A DNA stretch of 64,000 bases from Silene conica (taxonomy: Eukaryota; Streptophyta; Magnoliopsida; Caryophyllales; Caryophyllaceae), in NCBI GenBank assembly GCA_029255685.2, contig CM055319.2, positions 12,572,747 to 12,636,746 of the forward strand, written 5' to 3'. The position numbers and the translations under genes are program-made. Below, piece by piece: positions 1-12,393 of the stretch. The notes below the pieces were generated by a model. The model was not told where the DNA came from. It did not search any database and was given only the letters and a program-made list of their open reading frames with translations. The stretch's first letter is position 1. Every line of letters begins with the position of its first letter.

Positions 1-61
1 ATTTGAGAGCATTCGTAATAGAGAGGAGGACAAAATTGGACCACGTAACAATTCCCAGAAT

Positions 62-2118
62 GTGACCACCAACAACTTTTTCGATACCAAACACAATTTT
101 TCCGAAACCGAGGATTGGGAAAGGAGAGTTGGTGAGGAGAGTACAGGGGAGCACACAATCAGGGGGAGTGAAAGCCAAGAGGTTACAGAAAGTAATGATA
201 CTAGTGACACACAGAATGTCAAAAGGGCAGAACAACCTGCAGGGAATAATGAGGCAGCAGGAATGCAACCTACTGCAACACCCACTGTCACTGGTGACAA
301 TTTCACTACCCCTACTATACTTGACCGTGATGAGACCAACAGAGGTAACACGAGCATACAGGAAAATGTAGAAACAGAAAGAATAGGCAGAGGTGCTCGC
401 GAAAGATTTGAACCGGCTTGGAAACGTGATTACTATTGCAAATCCACGCGAGTCATGCCCCCCATCGACAGTACTCACTCGACCCACTCATCATCCTCAC
501 GGGCAGGTACTCGTTACCCTTTGGTTAATTACGTTATTAGCAACTGTTTTACTAACTCACACAGGTCGTATATGACAAAAATTGATGCTATACAAGAGCC
601 CAAAACTTATCATGAGGCAGCCCAAGATCAAAATTGGAGAGAGGCTATGAGGAAAGAAATTGATGCTCTTGAGAGCAATGGAACTTGGAAGGTTGTTGAC
701 CTACCAAAAGGGAAGAAACCCATAGGATGCAAATGGGTTTACAAAGTCACGTATAAGGCGGACGGAAGCATTGAACGATACAAGGCTCGATTAGTAGCGC
801 AAGGATTCACCCAAGTGGAAGGTGTGGACTATCACGAAACCTACGCTCCGGTGGCAAAGATGACGAGTGTACGGTGTTTGTTGGCAGTAGCGGTCGCAAA
901 GAAATGGCTCATTGAACAATTAGATGTCAACAACGCTTTCCTACACGGAGATTTAGATGAGGATGTTTACATGAAGATTCCGCAAGGTTTCAATAGCAAC
1001 GAAAAAAACAAGGCATGTAAATTACTCAAGTCTTTATACGGGTTGAAGCAAGCTTCTAGGAATTGGTTCGCAAAACTAACGAATTACTTGAAAAGGTACG
1101 GTTTCCATCAATCTTTGGCTGACTATTCGCTTTTCACATATAACAAAGACGGAGTTTTTATTGGAGTCTTGGTTTACGTTGATGATATGATTGTGGTAAG
1201 TAACAACAACTCGGCATGTACAACGTTCAAATCATTCCTAAACTCGCAGTTCGGGGTTAAAGAGCTTGGTAAGCTCAAGTTTTTTCTTGGCATAGAAGTT
1301 GATCATGGGAAGCAAGGATTATTTCTAAATCAACGGAAATACGCTTTAGGAATTATTGATGAAGCCGGGATGAAAGGAGCCAAGCCGACTCATACTCCTA
1401 TGCAACAGAGACACGAATTGGCATTAGCAGGAGGACATGTCTTAAAAGATGTCATGAAATATAGGAGGCTTGTTGGGCAGTTGGTTTATTACCAGACCTC
1501 GTGTATGCGGTCCATATTTTATCTCAATTTGTTCACGAGCCACGAAAGGAACATTGGGATGCCGCACTACGAGTGGTACGGTACATTAAGATGAATCCTA
1601 GCAAGGGCTTAATCATTGATAAAAATTGTGATTTACAACTACGAGGGTATTGCGATTCGGATTACTCGAGTTGTCCAATTACGAGAAGGTCAATCACCGG
1701 TTATTTTGTAGCCCTCGGAGGAACATCGGTATCTTGGAAGACAAAAAAACAAGCCACCGTGTCAAAGTCCACCGCAGAGGCCGAGTACCGAGCTATGTCG
1801 GCAGTAACAAGTGAATTAATTTGGTTGCGGGCCTTCCTCGCATCATTGGGTGTATTTCATACGCGGCCAATGCAGTTATTTTGTGACAACCAAGCCGCGT
1901 TACACATTGCGAAAAATCCGGTATTTCATGATCGGACTAAACACATTGAAATAGATTGTCATTTTATACGACAATACTTGGTAGACAAATCGATCATCAC
2001 GTCACATGTTCGGAGTAAAGAACAGATAGCGGACTTGTTCACGAAAGCACTCGGAGGCGAGACATTCCGCTACTTAGAAGGCAAGTTGGGACTTGGTTTA
2101 CCAAGTGCTCCAACTTGA
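62..2118 (+). pseudogene. copia pol: integrase tail, reverse transcriptase, RNase H (frameshifted)
   Basis: Residues 1-170 of the first reading frame are a low-complexity, Ser/Thr/Asn-rich linker typical of the region after the integrase core. Reverse transcriptase follows, with NGTWKVVDLPKGKKPIGCKW, RYKARLVAQGFTQVEGVDY, the LDVNNAFLHGDL block and the catalytic YVDDM. RNase H (GYCDSDYSSC, STAEAEYRAM, DNQAALHIAKNP, RTKHIEIDCHFIR, EQIADLFTKAL) lies in another frame from about 1500. The switch falls where copia proteins normally read LVYLT..RPDL; a few codons are missing there, so a small deletion near 1497 caused the frameshift. The RNase H stop at 2116-2118 sits just before the polypurine tract. 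Identification of the superfamily is secure; the clade is not assigned. Confidence 0.92.
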
Positions 2119-2125
2119 GGGGGAG

Positions 2126-2331
2126 TGAAAGAATATTAGTCAATATGGTTATTATTCTATGTATATTATAGTTTTGGTAGGAGATTATTTAGGAGATAAA
2201 TAAGTTATTTTGTTACTTATTAAGATAGGAGTAGATTTTATGCTATTGGTTTGTATATATGTACCTACGCAGACCCTAATAATAATGCATTGAGTTTTAC
2301 CTCAACACAACTCTTCGTCCCCTCTGTTTCA
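2126..2331 (+). repeat. 3' LTR of copia element L
   Basis: It starts TGAAAG directly after the polypurine tract and ends GTTTCA, giving the short TGAAA/TTTCA inverted ends expected of an LTR. It is about 206 bp and AT-rich. The start is well fixed by the tract; the end is chosen by the inverted termini and could be off by a few bases because the partner LTR is outside the window. Confidence 0.7.
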
Positions 2332-2664
2332 CATATGGTGTGCGTTATCAACTCAGCCTTGCTATGTACCCAAGAAAAACGAACTCATCTGGACTAAGCC
2401 TGATGCATACCAGCTTTAGGCCCAAGTCTTTGTTACCGACATCAATTTACCAACTAAGCTAGCCGAAAATTTCTCATTCTTAAAAATGAAGTAAAATTAT
2501 AGCGAAATTTGGCGTAAAACAAATTTGCATTAGTGCAAGTTATGCACAACTGGTTCAACTCATTCCTACAGTTATCAGCCTGAAGTATATGCCCTTTTGA
2601 GGGGTATAAATGAATTCACTCTTACAAAACTGCAACCTACAAGAATAAACAGGTATTCAACAGT

Positions 2665-5600
2665 CTATTCCAATAAACACATACACTCTTTACACCTTGG
2701 ATGCCGGTATATACTTCTCGCTGTTGGACGACGATGCACTTGTTTAGTTTGCCTGACAGCCTTTCTCACTCTTTGCTCAAATACCTTCCATTCTATAGTT
2801 GAGTTCTTCAGGAATATGTCTGCAAGTCTACGTTTGTTTGGCCGAATTGTGGGCATTTGTCCACCCCCAAAATACATCCGATATCCAGATACTAGAGCTG
2901 ATAGCTGGCTCCCAGAATCAGTCATGGCAAAGGCTGTGGATGCTGTACAGCCAATGAAGTCCAGAGCTGCCAACTATGAGATTAAAAGACAGAAATTCGT
3001 CATACACTATTACGAGGCCCAGTAAAACTGTATCCTGATATAAACAGCTTGACGTAGACAGACCCGAAAATGATTCATTAAACATAAATCCATGATTTGA
3101 AAACGACCTGCTTGACCCAACCTGTTACCACTCACCTGAAAATGATCTATACCCAAACTGGGCGTGCAAAACGGCTACCTATCTAGCCGAAACTGACTGA
3201 CAAAGCGAACAATTACGCAACTCTATAATACTAGAACAAAAGCAGCGGTGCATGTTCCGAAATCTGCAGTCACCAGCTCATGGTGAACACAGGAAACAGC
3301 ACAGCTAATTCAAAGACCTTGTACTATGATGAGGTTGGCAAAGAAATTTCTGGTTTAAATATTTGCAGTAAACCACTAGTTATGACTGTATTCAAAGATT
3401 TAATCAATAGATACAGGGCCTGATAGAATATATCAGATACACTATTCAAGTTTATGACGGTCAAATTCAATCAATAAGGATGATCTCAAGGATTAATCAA
3501 ACAGAATAAGATAGTATTACCTGAGAAGAAAAATTCTTGAATGGTTCAAGTTCGGATGGTGAAAGCAAGTTCTCTTTCGTAACCAAATGAGGATACAAGC
3601 TCATCAAGGAAGTCAACCTGGATGGTCCTCCATATATTTGAGCACCTGCCAGAAATATATGTGTTTTACGATTGAACCCCAAAGCTGCCAACATCAGTAC
3701 TGCTTCTTCAGGAGTTAGTGGACAAAGACCTTCTGACCTAAGATCAGCAGGGGATGGTAACCTGCACAAAATAACGAGAACTAAGCAGCAAACGACAACG
3801 GTAATAAAACAACCCATTAGACCCAGCTTGTCAGCATGGACAACGCATTTTGAGAATCAACATAGGCCCGACAGTCCGACACGCTAGCCAGTCATAAACC
3901 GGCTTACCCGAATGTCTGTGGGCCATAAAACAAAAGTTATGCAAGGCAGCCAGGCCCACATCGGGACTCTACTTCCAAAAGGCCCATCTGATGAAACCAT
4001 AGCAATTACTCGAGTGAACAATAAGCAAACGTTCACTCTGACCATCAGTGCAATCCAATTACCCTTTTGTACCTCTTTATCTTTCCTGTGTCACTAGTGC
4101 AAACCCACATGTACCTTTTTGGGGTTTCTAAGGTCCTAACCCCTCAAAATATTACAATGTTGAATGTTCAGTGAAAATTTTCATTGTCTAATTAGACCCT
4201 TAAAACACCCCTCCCTCCCTCAAACCAAGCTAGAGGAGGAGTCAGTCTCATCTACCAAGATTCAATCTCATTCACAGTGGATCTTGCATGAGGCCATCTT
4301 ACATGCAAACCAGTCCAAATCCTTATGTGTTACTCATTTAATTATAGGTTAATAGGCTTGCTTCACATGTCTCATATACGTAGTGGTTAAATTTCAGCCT
4401 TCTAAGAAATATATATGAATATAACCCAATATGTCACAGTATTCCTTACTGTCCAATTGAAACTTGCCATGAATAAGCAAATAAACCATCGATACTTACT
4501 TTTCATTTTTAGTGAGCAGCGTCAATCCGGGGAAATGAATCTGGCGATATGCTTCCAACTCTTTCTTCTCTTCTTCACCCCCACCAAACTCACAAAGTGA
4601 GTGAGCCACCATATCAATTTCAAATCTCAGGTGCAAAGAAAGGTATTTTGGGACTTTAGCAGCACTTTTTCCCTTCATCTTTTGCTTTGCATATGGGCCC
4701 ACTAAATAAGAATCCAACAGTCCACCATATGATGAATTTTGCCTAATTCTTTGAAGAATTACTGCACCAGCCTTTTGAATCTTTGGAACAAATTGCAGTG
4801 CGTAAAAGTTACATCTGCATCGGAGTCTCTGAATGAAGTCTTCAAATCAGGAAACATAAAGACTAACACAAACAAGCATATGGAAAAAGACGATCATGAA
4901 AAGTTGCCCCGGATTCTGTACAGACTATTAGGAATATTAATAATAGTTGGGCCTCAACCATCACCTTAAGGTTTTGGTTGAGATGGTTCATCTATCATGG
5001 TATCAGAGCCAGTGTGACTGAAGGTCACGGGTTCGAATCCTGGCAACCTCAAAACCACGAAGTGGAAACCAGCACACGGTATGGGTTGGCCTGTGCAAAC
5101 TAACCACTCTTCAAGCCCAATGGGCATTTGAGTGAGGGAGCGTATTAGGAATATTAATAATAGTTGGGCCTCAACCATCACCTTAAGGTTTTGGTTGAGA
5201 TGGTTCATCTATCACAGACTAATATCCCCTCTATTTCAATGAGTAAGCCTTATATGACTTTTATGAGGCTTAAAGAAGTCAAATGTGGCTAATTCGATGA
5301 AATGGAGGGCGTGCAATGTCCGTCATCCTAGAAGTATGTGACTTTTACCTGCAGCTCAAATGGAACAGGATCAAAGGCCAACCGATTTCCAAATCCAACA
5401 AAATGGAGGACCTTGTTTCTCAGTAAGATAGGAAGGATATTTTTGCGGTAATAACTTGGCCTTGCTTCCTTCATGATGTCTTCATCAGTAATCTGGCAGA
5501 AAGTGTTAGTTAGAGAAGAGGCAAACAATAATGACTGGTATTTAAATTCCTAGTTTCCTACAGGATTGTTTTTACTCAATTGATGGCTAACTAACCACGC

Positions 5601-8600
5601 TGTCAATGGCATCAAGATCGAGAGACCTTAGTTCTTCAGGAAGTTCCTTGACTATGTGTATATCAGGTTTCAAGTAGTTGATAAAATGTTCCTCCTGATA
5701 GATAGCGCCGAATTGACTAAGAATTATGGAATATGACAGTCACTTTTCCACTCGAAGCACTTTAAATCTCAAAACAACAGGCATTTGTCAATATAGCGTT
5801 AACAATTACAAAGAGCATTCACTTAAAAAATAGCTAAGCTACGGAGTACAACTTTTTTATTCGAAACAATAATACAAACCTGAATAGTAGGGAAGAGAAG
5901 ACAAATAAAGCAGTATTTTGAACTAGGAAGCGACCCTCAATATCACTGGCAAAGCTATGGGGAAACAATATAGAATAACGAAAACATGCATTGCATAAAG
6001 AAGAATAAAACTTAGAAGAAATTGTGATTTCTCAATATATAAGATTATGGAGAAAACTACTTGTGACTTATGACCAACAAGATTCAGTGGAAGGTCCATG
6101 AAATTAATATCTATAACTAAGCATATATATACTCCCCCAAGTAGTAACATATGCCCATATATGGGAGCTATGAATCACTTCATTGACAACAAATGTAAAG
6201 ATGCAAAAACCGGAACTGAGACATGAGTAATGACGAAGACTTGTAAGTTATGCCCAACAAGATTCAGATGCATCCTAAAATTTTAAACATGTAAACATTG
6301 AATATATGGCATGATCATAAACAATAGTCCGACCGTCTAACACAACAGACAAGGCTTTGAACGATCAAGATTAACAAGTTTGCAAAACAACAAGCTGTGA
6401 TAATGACAGTCACTGGCTTACACAAGTTCCATCAAGTTTAACGAGTTTGCAAGAAATCTATACCTGACATCTCTCCAAACACTGCTGTACATAAACTTTG
6501 GAAGAACAAGTGTTGCGTTAAGTAACCGTGCAACAGCAACAGCATTGCACACCTGTTGTAGAATAAGAGGCAAAAGCAGCATAATAGTAAGACCCAATCA
6601 GAGTACTAGCACAACACAGTCCATACAATTTTGCCACACTTTCGTGTCTGGAGGGTTCACTAATTTCACTTTGTTGATGATGATTAAGATATTTTCCACA
6701 TTGGTGATGTAAAGTGTAACACTTCTACAATTTCAACCAAAAGAAAAAATTATTTAACTATACAGAAGTAGTTTTTCGCAAAATTATGTGAGTTCATTTT
6801 ATTATTTACCATAACGTTTATTTTCATACAGATAAATTGATACTACTATACTTTCGGTCACCAAAGTAAAAAAAAAAAACCAAATCCCCGATCACCAAAG
6901 TGAAAAATAGCCCAAATTTTAGGGGACGAAAAAGGAAACCTTTGTTCAAATCAATAATATCTCCATCCCAAATTTATTGTCGTCATTTGACTTTCATGGT
7001 CAACTGATCTCAACTTTGACAATTAGTTTCTCCAAATACACACAGATACAATGTAAGATTCGTCATGCTTGATTTATCAAAACAACTGAGTATATTCATA
7101 TTATATTACCATTTTGAAAAAGCTGGAATCACTGCTATTTTAACGAAAAAATAGTAATCAAAACTGTTTGACCACTAAAGTTAAATGAGGACAACATAAA
7201 CGGGATGGAGGGACTAGGAAGTACTGATTTTCAGATTCTACATCCAAACACACTGAGCAACACAACTAAAGGAAAAGATGCTTACCGCAACTCTCTGCTG
7301 ATTTAGCCCGCCATTAGCAGTAAACATGATATAACCATTGTTTCCCTCTGATTAATGGCAATAGAACACAGAGTAAATCAGGTTAGAGACAATAAATACT
7401 TAGTGGACAAAAGATTTAAGAGGCAGAAATTACCGCTAGGCTCCCAGTCACGCTCTTCAGCACAGGGTTTCCAATTTGAGGCAAGAGCATAAGGCTCTTC
7501 CCACAACCCTTTTGGCGCCGGCTTATTTTGTCCCTAAACATCATCGAATGAACTATATATTTTAAACAGGCTAGGAGCAACAAAATGGTTGTGATTCTTT
7601 AATGAGACAGTCTCACATGTGAGACTAACCAAGTACTTGTATTCCTCGTTTGATTATGAGTTGGCCTTGGCCTCACATGCACGACCATCTCATCTTGGCT
7701 TTTGTGCATAAATGGAGGCATGATAAAAAATGATAGCCAAAGACTCGGGGCTAAGAGGTTAGTACAAAGGCATACCTCTGCCAAGGCATGAGCAGCTAGT
7801 TTCAACAGTCTTCCAAAAGCTGTCTTTGTAGGCTTGTTCACTGTAGTAATATTTCTTAGATCTTCCTACATCCAACCACATCACACATCATCAAATATAG
7901 AGCTTCAACCAAAGGATCATGTTGTATTGGTCATAAAAAATATAAAAGGCCATCAGGCATAATCTGCTGTACATGACAATTAAACAAAACTCGAAAATTA
8001 CAAAAACTGGCAAAAACTAAGTATATAACCTCTCAACAAACTTCCAAAAAAGGATAATCGGTTTATCTTTTCTATTTGTAAAGAATATTTTTTTCAACTC
8101 AATTAAGAGACTCGCCAATATTTGGTTTTGAAGTGTTCCTTCCCTTAATAGAATGAACTTTGTTTTAATCTAACTTTGTTACACTATCCCACATTATTTA
8201 GCATAAAAAAAAACATTATGCGCTCAACGGCAACATCTTTCTGACCACTGTAACAACGCTTTTTATGGGGCGTTTTGGATACTGCCCCTTCCCTTAATAG
8301 AATGAACTTTGTTTTCTTCCTTCTCATAATCTTTCGTTTACTTCTTGTCCAATAAACTTTAGCTCCATAAACATTATTCCACAGCAAACAACTTTACATG
8401 GTTCCCTGTCTCCCCTTCCCCTGACTTGAACATCGAAATACTCGAGTCAACCACATTCACCAATTGTCAACTACAACTAGCAGGCTTATCTGGTAAAATC
8501 TCAACCATTTATATCTTTCACCGGATGGAAATGTCCCCAATCCCATGAAGCCACAATTGTGAATAAGCTAAGCTAATAAAGATTTTCATATTGATCTAAA

Positions 8601-9125
8601 AACGAATCGGGTTCAAATCTCGTTCAGTTGTAAAGCTTTCTTCTTTTTTTCTAAAATAGTAAAATGTTGAATTACTATCCGCTTACTGTCAACTCCAACA
8701 GCAATCAATTCCAAATCCTATCTATATACAGGATGTCACCCATCACAAATTTTGAGTTCGAATCCCGTCAACGTTAAAACTACCCATGTAGCTCCCTTTC
8801 CACCCCCAGCAAACAAATTTATCTATATCCAAAAAATAACACATTTCAATGCAAACAAATAAAATAAACTAAAATATGAGCATACCTTAAAAACGAGAGA
8901 AGAAGTGGAATTAGTAAAAGAATCGGTAAGATTAGCTCCTAAATCAGGATGATTAAGTCGAGAATGCATCCACCAATTAACAAAAAAGAACAAACCCAGA
9001 AAACCAATTAAAAAACCCAACCCTTTGAAACGAGATACTCTCTTCTTCGGGCCGCGTTTCCGGGTCGGTGTATCAGACCGGTCTGAATCTGAGCATGTTT
9101 TTGCACCACCATTAATGGAGCTCAT
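2665..9125 (-). CDS. O-fucosyltransferase family protein (GDP-fucose protein O-fucosyltransferase domain), 10 exons, 574 aa
   Basis: Exons on the minus strand: 9125-8886, 7865-7776, 7533-7434, 7347-7286, 6552-6464, 5716-5596, 5492-5349, 4828-4500, 3761-3521, 2973-2665. All introns are GT-AG and the 1725 coding bases close in frame. The protein is type II: a basic N-tail (KRGPKKRVSRFKG, about 24-36), one membrane anchor at about 37-53, then a lumenal part with NLT and NST glycosylation sites. Family motifs include NNGYIMFTANGGLNQQR (146-162), VCNAVAVARLLNATLVLPKF (165-184), HLRFEIDMVAH (348-358, the His/Arg motif expected to contact GDP-sugar), CPLTPEEAVLMLAALGF, LLSPSELEPFKNFSSQ, and FAMTDSGSQLSALVSGYRMY near the C-terminus. 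Plant members act in the Golgi, several on cell-wall or glycoprotein sugars; the donor and acceptor of this one cannot be read from sequence. The start is the first ATG, before a complete anchor. The gene seems intact despite a TRIM insertion in intron 7. Confidence 0.93.
4926..5214. mobile_element. TRIM (terminal-repeat retrotransposon in miniature), 289 bp, intron 7 of the O-fucosyltransferase gene
   Basis: Two 72-bp direct repeats at 4926-4997 and 5143-5214 are identical base for base. The first is followed immediately by TGGTATCAGAGC (4998-5009), a tRNA-Met primer-binding site. The second is preceded by a purine-rich tract (GAGTGAGGGAGCG, 5130-5142). The unit is flanked by the 5-bp duplication CAGAC (4921-4925 and 5215-5219). 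The 145-bp interior has no ORF and contains GGGTTCGAATCC, a tRNA B-box-like string common after such primer sites in plants. Identical LTRs point to recent insertion. By its PBS and PPT its sense strand is plus, opposite to the host gene. Confidence 0.92.
5226..5311. mobile_element. small Stowaway-like MITE
   Basis: An 86-bp AT-rich unit has imperfect inverted ends: CCCCTCTATTTCAATGAG at the left and the complement of ATTCGATGAAATGGAGGG at the right. The CCCTCYRTTTC ends resemble Stowaway/mariner MITEs. It lies a few bases from the TRIM in the same intron. Confidence 0.5.
6958..7217. mobile_element. Stowaway-like MITE in intron 4 of the O-fucosyltransferase gene
   Basis: The left end reads ATCTCCATCCCAAATTTATTG and the right end ACATAAACGGGATGGAGGGA, which are inverted relatives of one another (CTCCATCCC near each end). 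The unit is about 260 bp, AT-rich and without an ORF. The ends match the CTCCCTCCGTCCC-type termini of plant mariner MITEs. Exact boundaries are uncertain. Confidence 0.55.
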
Positions 9126-9572
9126 ATCTTCTTCATTAATTAATTAATGGATTTAATTATCTGCTATCAGGTATTAGTTATTTAATTGTGGTATGAAATT
9201 AGCTGTGGAGAGAAGATTAAGATTGAATAAAATGTGTTGTTAGAGAAATGGTGATGGAAATGGTGATTATGTTAATGGAGGTTAGATTCAAGGGAAAAAG
9301 AATTGGAGGGAGGAGAGTAAGTTGCGTGTTTTAGTGAGAAAAAAAGTGACTATATTTGACTTGTTTATTAAGTTTATGTTTTAGACTTTTTTTTGACTTT
9401 TTATTGTCCTAATTTATTCATTAGGGGTTGTCAAATTCAGTCCCACATTTTCTCATCTTTTTTTTAAAAAAAGTTTGGTAATTGGGATGATATTTTCTAA
9501 ATATTTATGAATTTTTATAAAAACTGAATTTTCCAAATGATTAATTTGTAACACAAAACTTGTTATTTGTGA
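9126..9572. promoter_or_regulatory. 5' UTR and promoter region of the O-fucosyltransferase gene
   Basis: The 450 bp upstream of the ATG at 9125 (minus strand) hold no ORF. They are the only non-repeat sequence before the first MITE at 9573, so the promoter must be short or overlap transposon sequence. No TATA box or cis element is clear enough to call. Confidence 0.4.
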
Positions 9573-9999
9573 GACCATCCCCAAGTAGAAGGTCGCCTTA
9601 ATCGGGTTACCAACATATTAACTCTTAATCTCACTTTATTTATTTTGACTCACTTATACCCTTCCAAGCAGAAGGTCACGACCTAGGTCATCAACCCAAT
9701 CAATTTTCTACTTTTCAACCTTCCTAATCATTTTCTACATTCTATCCCACCAAAACCTCTCTCTTACCTTTTTAATCATTATTATTTATTAAATATTAAA
9801 TATAAGTTATATTTGTAAGTCAATCGTGTGCTGCCATGTGGAAGGTCACCAAATGGTGACCTCTTCTTGTTCAGGGTCAGCAATTGACCCCGATTTATTC
9901 AAGGTCGAGCTAATTATCGTTTAAGGTCTTGTTAATTAGGTAATTAAGGCGACCCAACAAGATCGTGACCCAGTTGGCGACCTTGCTTGGGGATGGTCT
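9572..9999. mobile_element. foldback MITE of about 428 bp
   Basis: The left end AGACCATCCCCAAG followed by GGTCGCC is mirrored at the right by GGCGACC, CTTGGGGATGGTCT, a near-perfect terminal inverted repeat of about 24 bp. The interior has many GGTCACC/GGTGACC and GGTCGCC strings that pair across the element. There is no ORF. The target duplication is not clear, so the superfamily is left open. Confidence 0.75.
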
Positions 10000-10027
10000 G
10001 AGAATAGCATAATGGTAGCCATTTATG

Positions 10028-10500
10028 GGTGTAACCGAGCCGGTTTGAGCTCGTGCTCAGGTGGGATTGGAATCGGCTCGTAAACTTGAGTTTGGGCTTT
10101 GAATTATCCGAGCTTAAAAAATCAAAGCTTGGAATCAGTTCAGATTAGTCTCGAGCTCTATTCGAGTTCGGTTAAATCTTTATTTTCTTTACTTTATTGA
10201 ACTTTTAAATCAAATAAAAATATATATATCGAAGAAAAACGCAAATATAAGAAACATACGATTATAAATGTTAAAGTGGCATTTTAGGAACAAAAATAAT
10301 TACAAAATGACAAAATAACTAAAATAATAGATAAAACGAGCCTAAACGAACTTCCGATTCCGAGTTCTACTAAGCTCAGAATCGACTCGGATTTGGACCA
10401 CCCTGGCTCGGAATTAGTTTTGACCGATTTCGAGCCGAGTTGTAACCAAGCTGATTCCGAGGGCTCTACGAGCCGTCTAAGATCACTTACAACCCTAGTT
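10028..10500. repeat. interspersed repeat beginning GGGTGTAACCGAGCCGG
   Basis: A 470-bp non-coding block starts GGGTGTAACCGAGCCGG and ends with ACGAGCCGTCT..TTACAACCCTAG, whose complement (AGGGTTGTAA, then AGACGGCTCG) loosely mirrors the start. Internally it repeats GAGCTCG- and CGAGC-rich strings. A related 5' end recurs at 15281. The layout is like a non-autonomous DNA transposon, but ends and target duplication are not firm. Confidence 0.5.
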
Positions 10501-10766
10501 CCTCTTATCCAGTCTGCCTAATGTTCTTTTATTATAATATTCTTCTTTTATTAGGGAGTATATATTAGGAAACATGTTTTTAGAACGTGAAAATTCGTTT
10601 TTAGCATTTCTCATCATTGTATTTAGTTTTGAGAAAATAAATCCAAACAACAATACTAATCAAGAAATTTAAGTAATAGGAAGAAATATATATTATTTTA
10701 ATGAAAATGTTTTATTTTCTACTTGAAATTAGTGACATTATTTTAGAATTTTTTTGTTAGTATCTT

Positions 10767-11760
10767 TTTTTTTTTTTGCAGCTGTAAAATTATATAAAAC
10801 ACTGCAATTCGATAGCATTCCTAGCAAGATTATGGACAACCTTATTTAAATTGTGATGAATAAAACTAAAACAAATACAATGAAAATAGGTAAGCAAAAG
10901 ATTAATATCGCTAGCAAGTCCAGTTGTCTTGTGATGTGGTCTCTCAACACCCGCAATTTAAAGAAGGATTTGCAAATAGTCAGGAAACATCAAAATGCAA
11001 GAAATTAGAGTGAAGAGCTCAAGCAAGGAGATCACGGTTCCTCATAACTCCAGCTTGTAAAGTCGTTTCAGCATTGACACTATGAGCAGTCCTAATAAGA
11101 TCTTGACCATTCTCATCATAAGCCACCCATCCATAGGACCACAAGTCACCTGAAAAGATTGCACTCAGTTCGCATCAACCTTTGCGCGGACAGCTTAACA
11201 ATTAGCGCCACTAGTTCACTACCCACCAAATAATTAAAAATAAAGGTTATTTCGAATATTATCTTTAAGATAATATTCATCATCGTCTATCCCATACTAC
11301 AATCAAGCCATGCGATCTTGGAAGATTCATGGTGGAAACTAAAATGTTGTTTGTGTAATATTGGACTCAAGATTAATGAAGAAATCCACCGAGAAAACTC
11401 CATCCCTAAAAATAATGTTATTCCTAGTACACCAAATACTCGATAGAACATAAAGGAATAGAATAGTCGATGTAGAAGAATCTTCAAGTGAAGAGAAATA
11501 AGAAAGTCGGTTGATGAGACAATCTTCAACTTGATTAGTGCCCACATGAATCGTGTTAATACTAAGAGTAGAAGAAGCCCATAATTTCTAATCACGACAC
11601 AATCCCTAAAAATATGATTAAGAGCTTCCATGTAAATAAGGTCTTGACATAACGGACAAGTGTAATTCATAACAATATTCTTTTTAGCAAATTCAGCAGC
11701 GATAGAGCGAACCCGATAAAATTCTCCAAACAAGAATTTTCCATAACAATAGTGTATCTT
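10767..11760 (-). pseudogene. LINE 3' fragment: zinc-binding RT tail and RNase H-like domain, poly(A) tail
   Basis: Reading right to left, 11733-11640 encodes a zf-RVT-like stretch (EFYRVRSIAAEFAKKN, then CPLCQ and NHIFRDC), followed near 11400 by SIWCTRNNIIFRDG. From about 11190 a plant-type RNase H domain can be read in changing frames (DGWVAYDENGQDLIRTAHS-like, then VHNLARNAIELQ near 10810). A stop is followed within a few codons by a run of T at 10767-10780, which is a poly(A) tail on the minus strand. This is the normal end of an L1-type LINE. The body has frameshifts and is cut at its 5' side near solo LTR A. Confidence 0.75.
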
Positions 11761-12393
11761 TTAGTTACAACTTATCTTACAAAGTTTTCGCAAAAACAAA
11801 TCATAAAAACTGTAAAACCACTCGCGGCAGCGGAAAAATAAACAACCAAAATGCATGAAATTTGCGCGAAAATAAAACTTTTGAATAAAGTAAACTAACA
11901 TGCAAGGTATCCTACTACAAAACTGACATGTTATACATGCAAAGCCCGGGATAACATATCCCTACGGGCACCAAAACTAAAATATCCAAAACTAGTTCTG
12001 GCTAAACGATAAGTTAATAATCACACGATGAAGGATCATCGCTCGCTAGCCTCAACGTGAACCCCTTGTACTTCTGCACAAACCTACACACGTGATGTAA
12101 CACCCCATACGATTATGAGGTTGAGATGAAATTGAGATGTGTGGATAGGCATCCCACATTGGTAAAATATGAGGCTACTGATATGTTTATAATGGATCTA
12201 ACCCATCATCTAGTAACAAGATCTTGTGCTTTTGGGCTTAAGTGAGGATAAATAATGGGTCCAAAAACATACCTCCCATCTTATTTGGGATGTGTTACGA
12301 ACGTGGCGGGTCAGATTGTTACACATGAAACATGTGCGCCATAGTCAGTGGGAGCGCCACAGTCAGTGGGGAGTGACTATAAAGGTTCTCCTA

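Larger units (their letters stand above)
1..2331 (+). mobile_element. Ty1/copia LTR retrotransposon L, 3' part (5' end outside window)
   Basis: The region holds the end of the integrase-RT linker, reverse transcriptase, RNase H, a polypurine tract (GAGGGGGAG at about 2117-2125) and a 3' LTR, in the order expected for the copia superfamily. The 5' LTR, gag, protease and integrase core lie outside the window. It ends about 330 bp downstream of the stop codon of the convergent O-fucosyltransferase gene. A frameshift near 1497 makes it non-functional. Confidence 0.9.

Noticed and set aside
2597..3025. 142-codon plus-strand ORF
   Set aside because: It is antisense to the last exon of the O-fucosyltransferase gene, whose minus-strand frame has clear family motifs.
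4998..5050. tRNA gene or SINE at TGGTATCAGAGCC...GGTTCGAATCC
   Set aside because: The first string is the primer-binding site of the TRIM, and no cloverleaf can be drawn around the B-box-like string.
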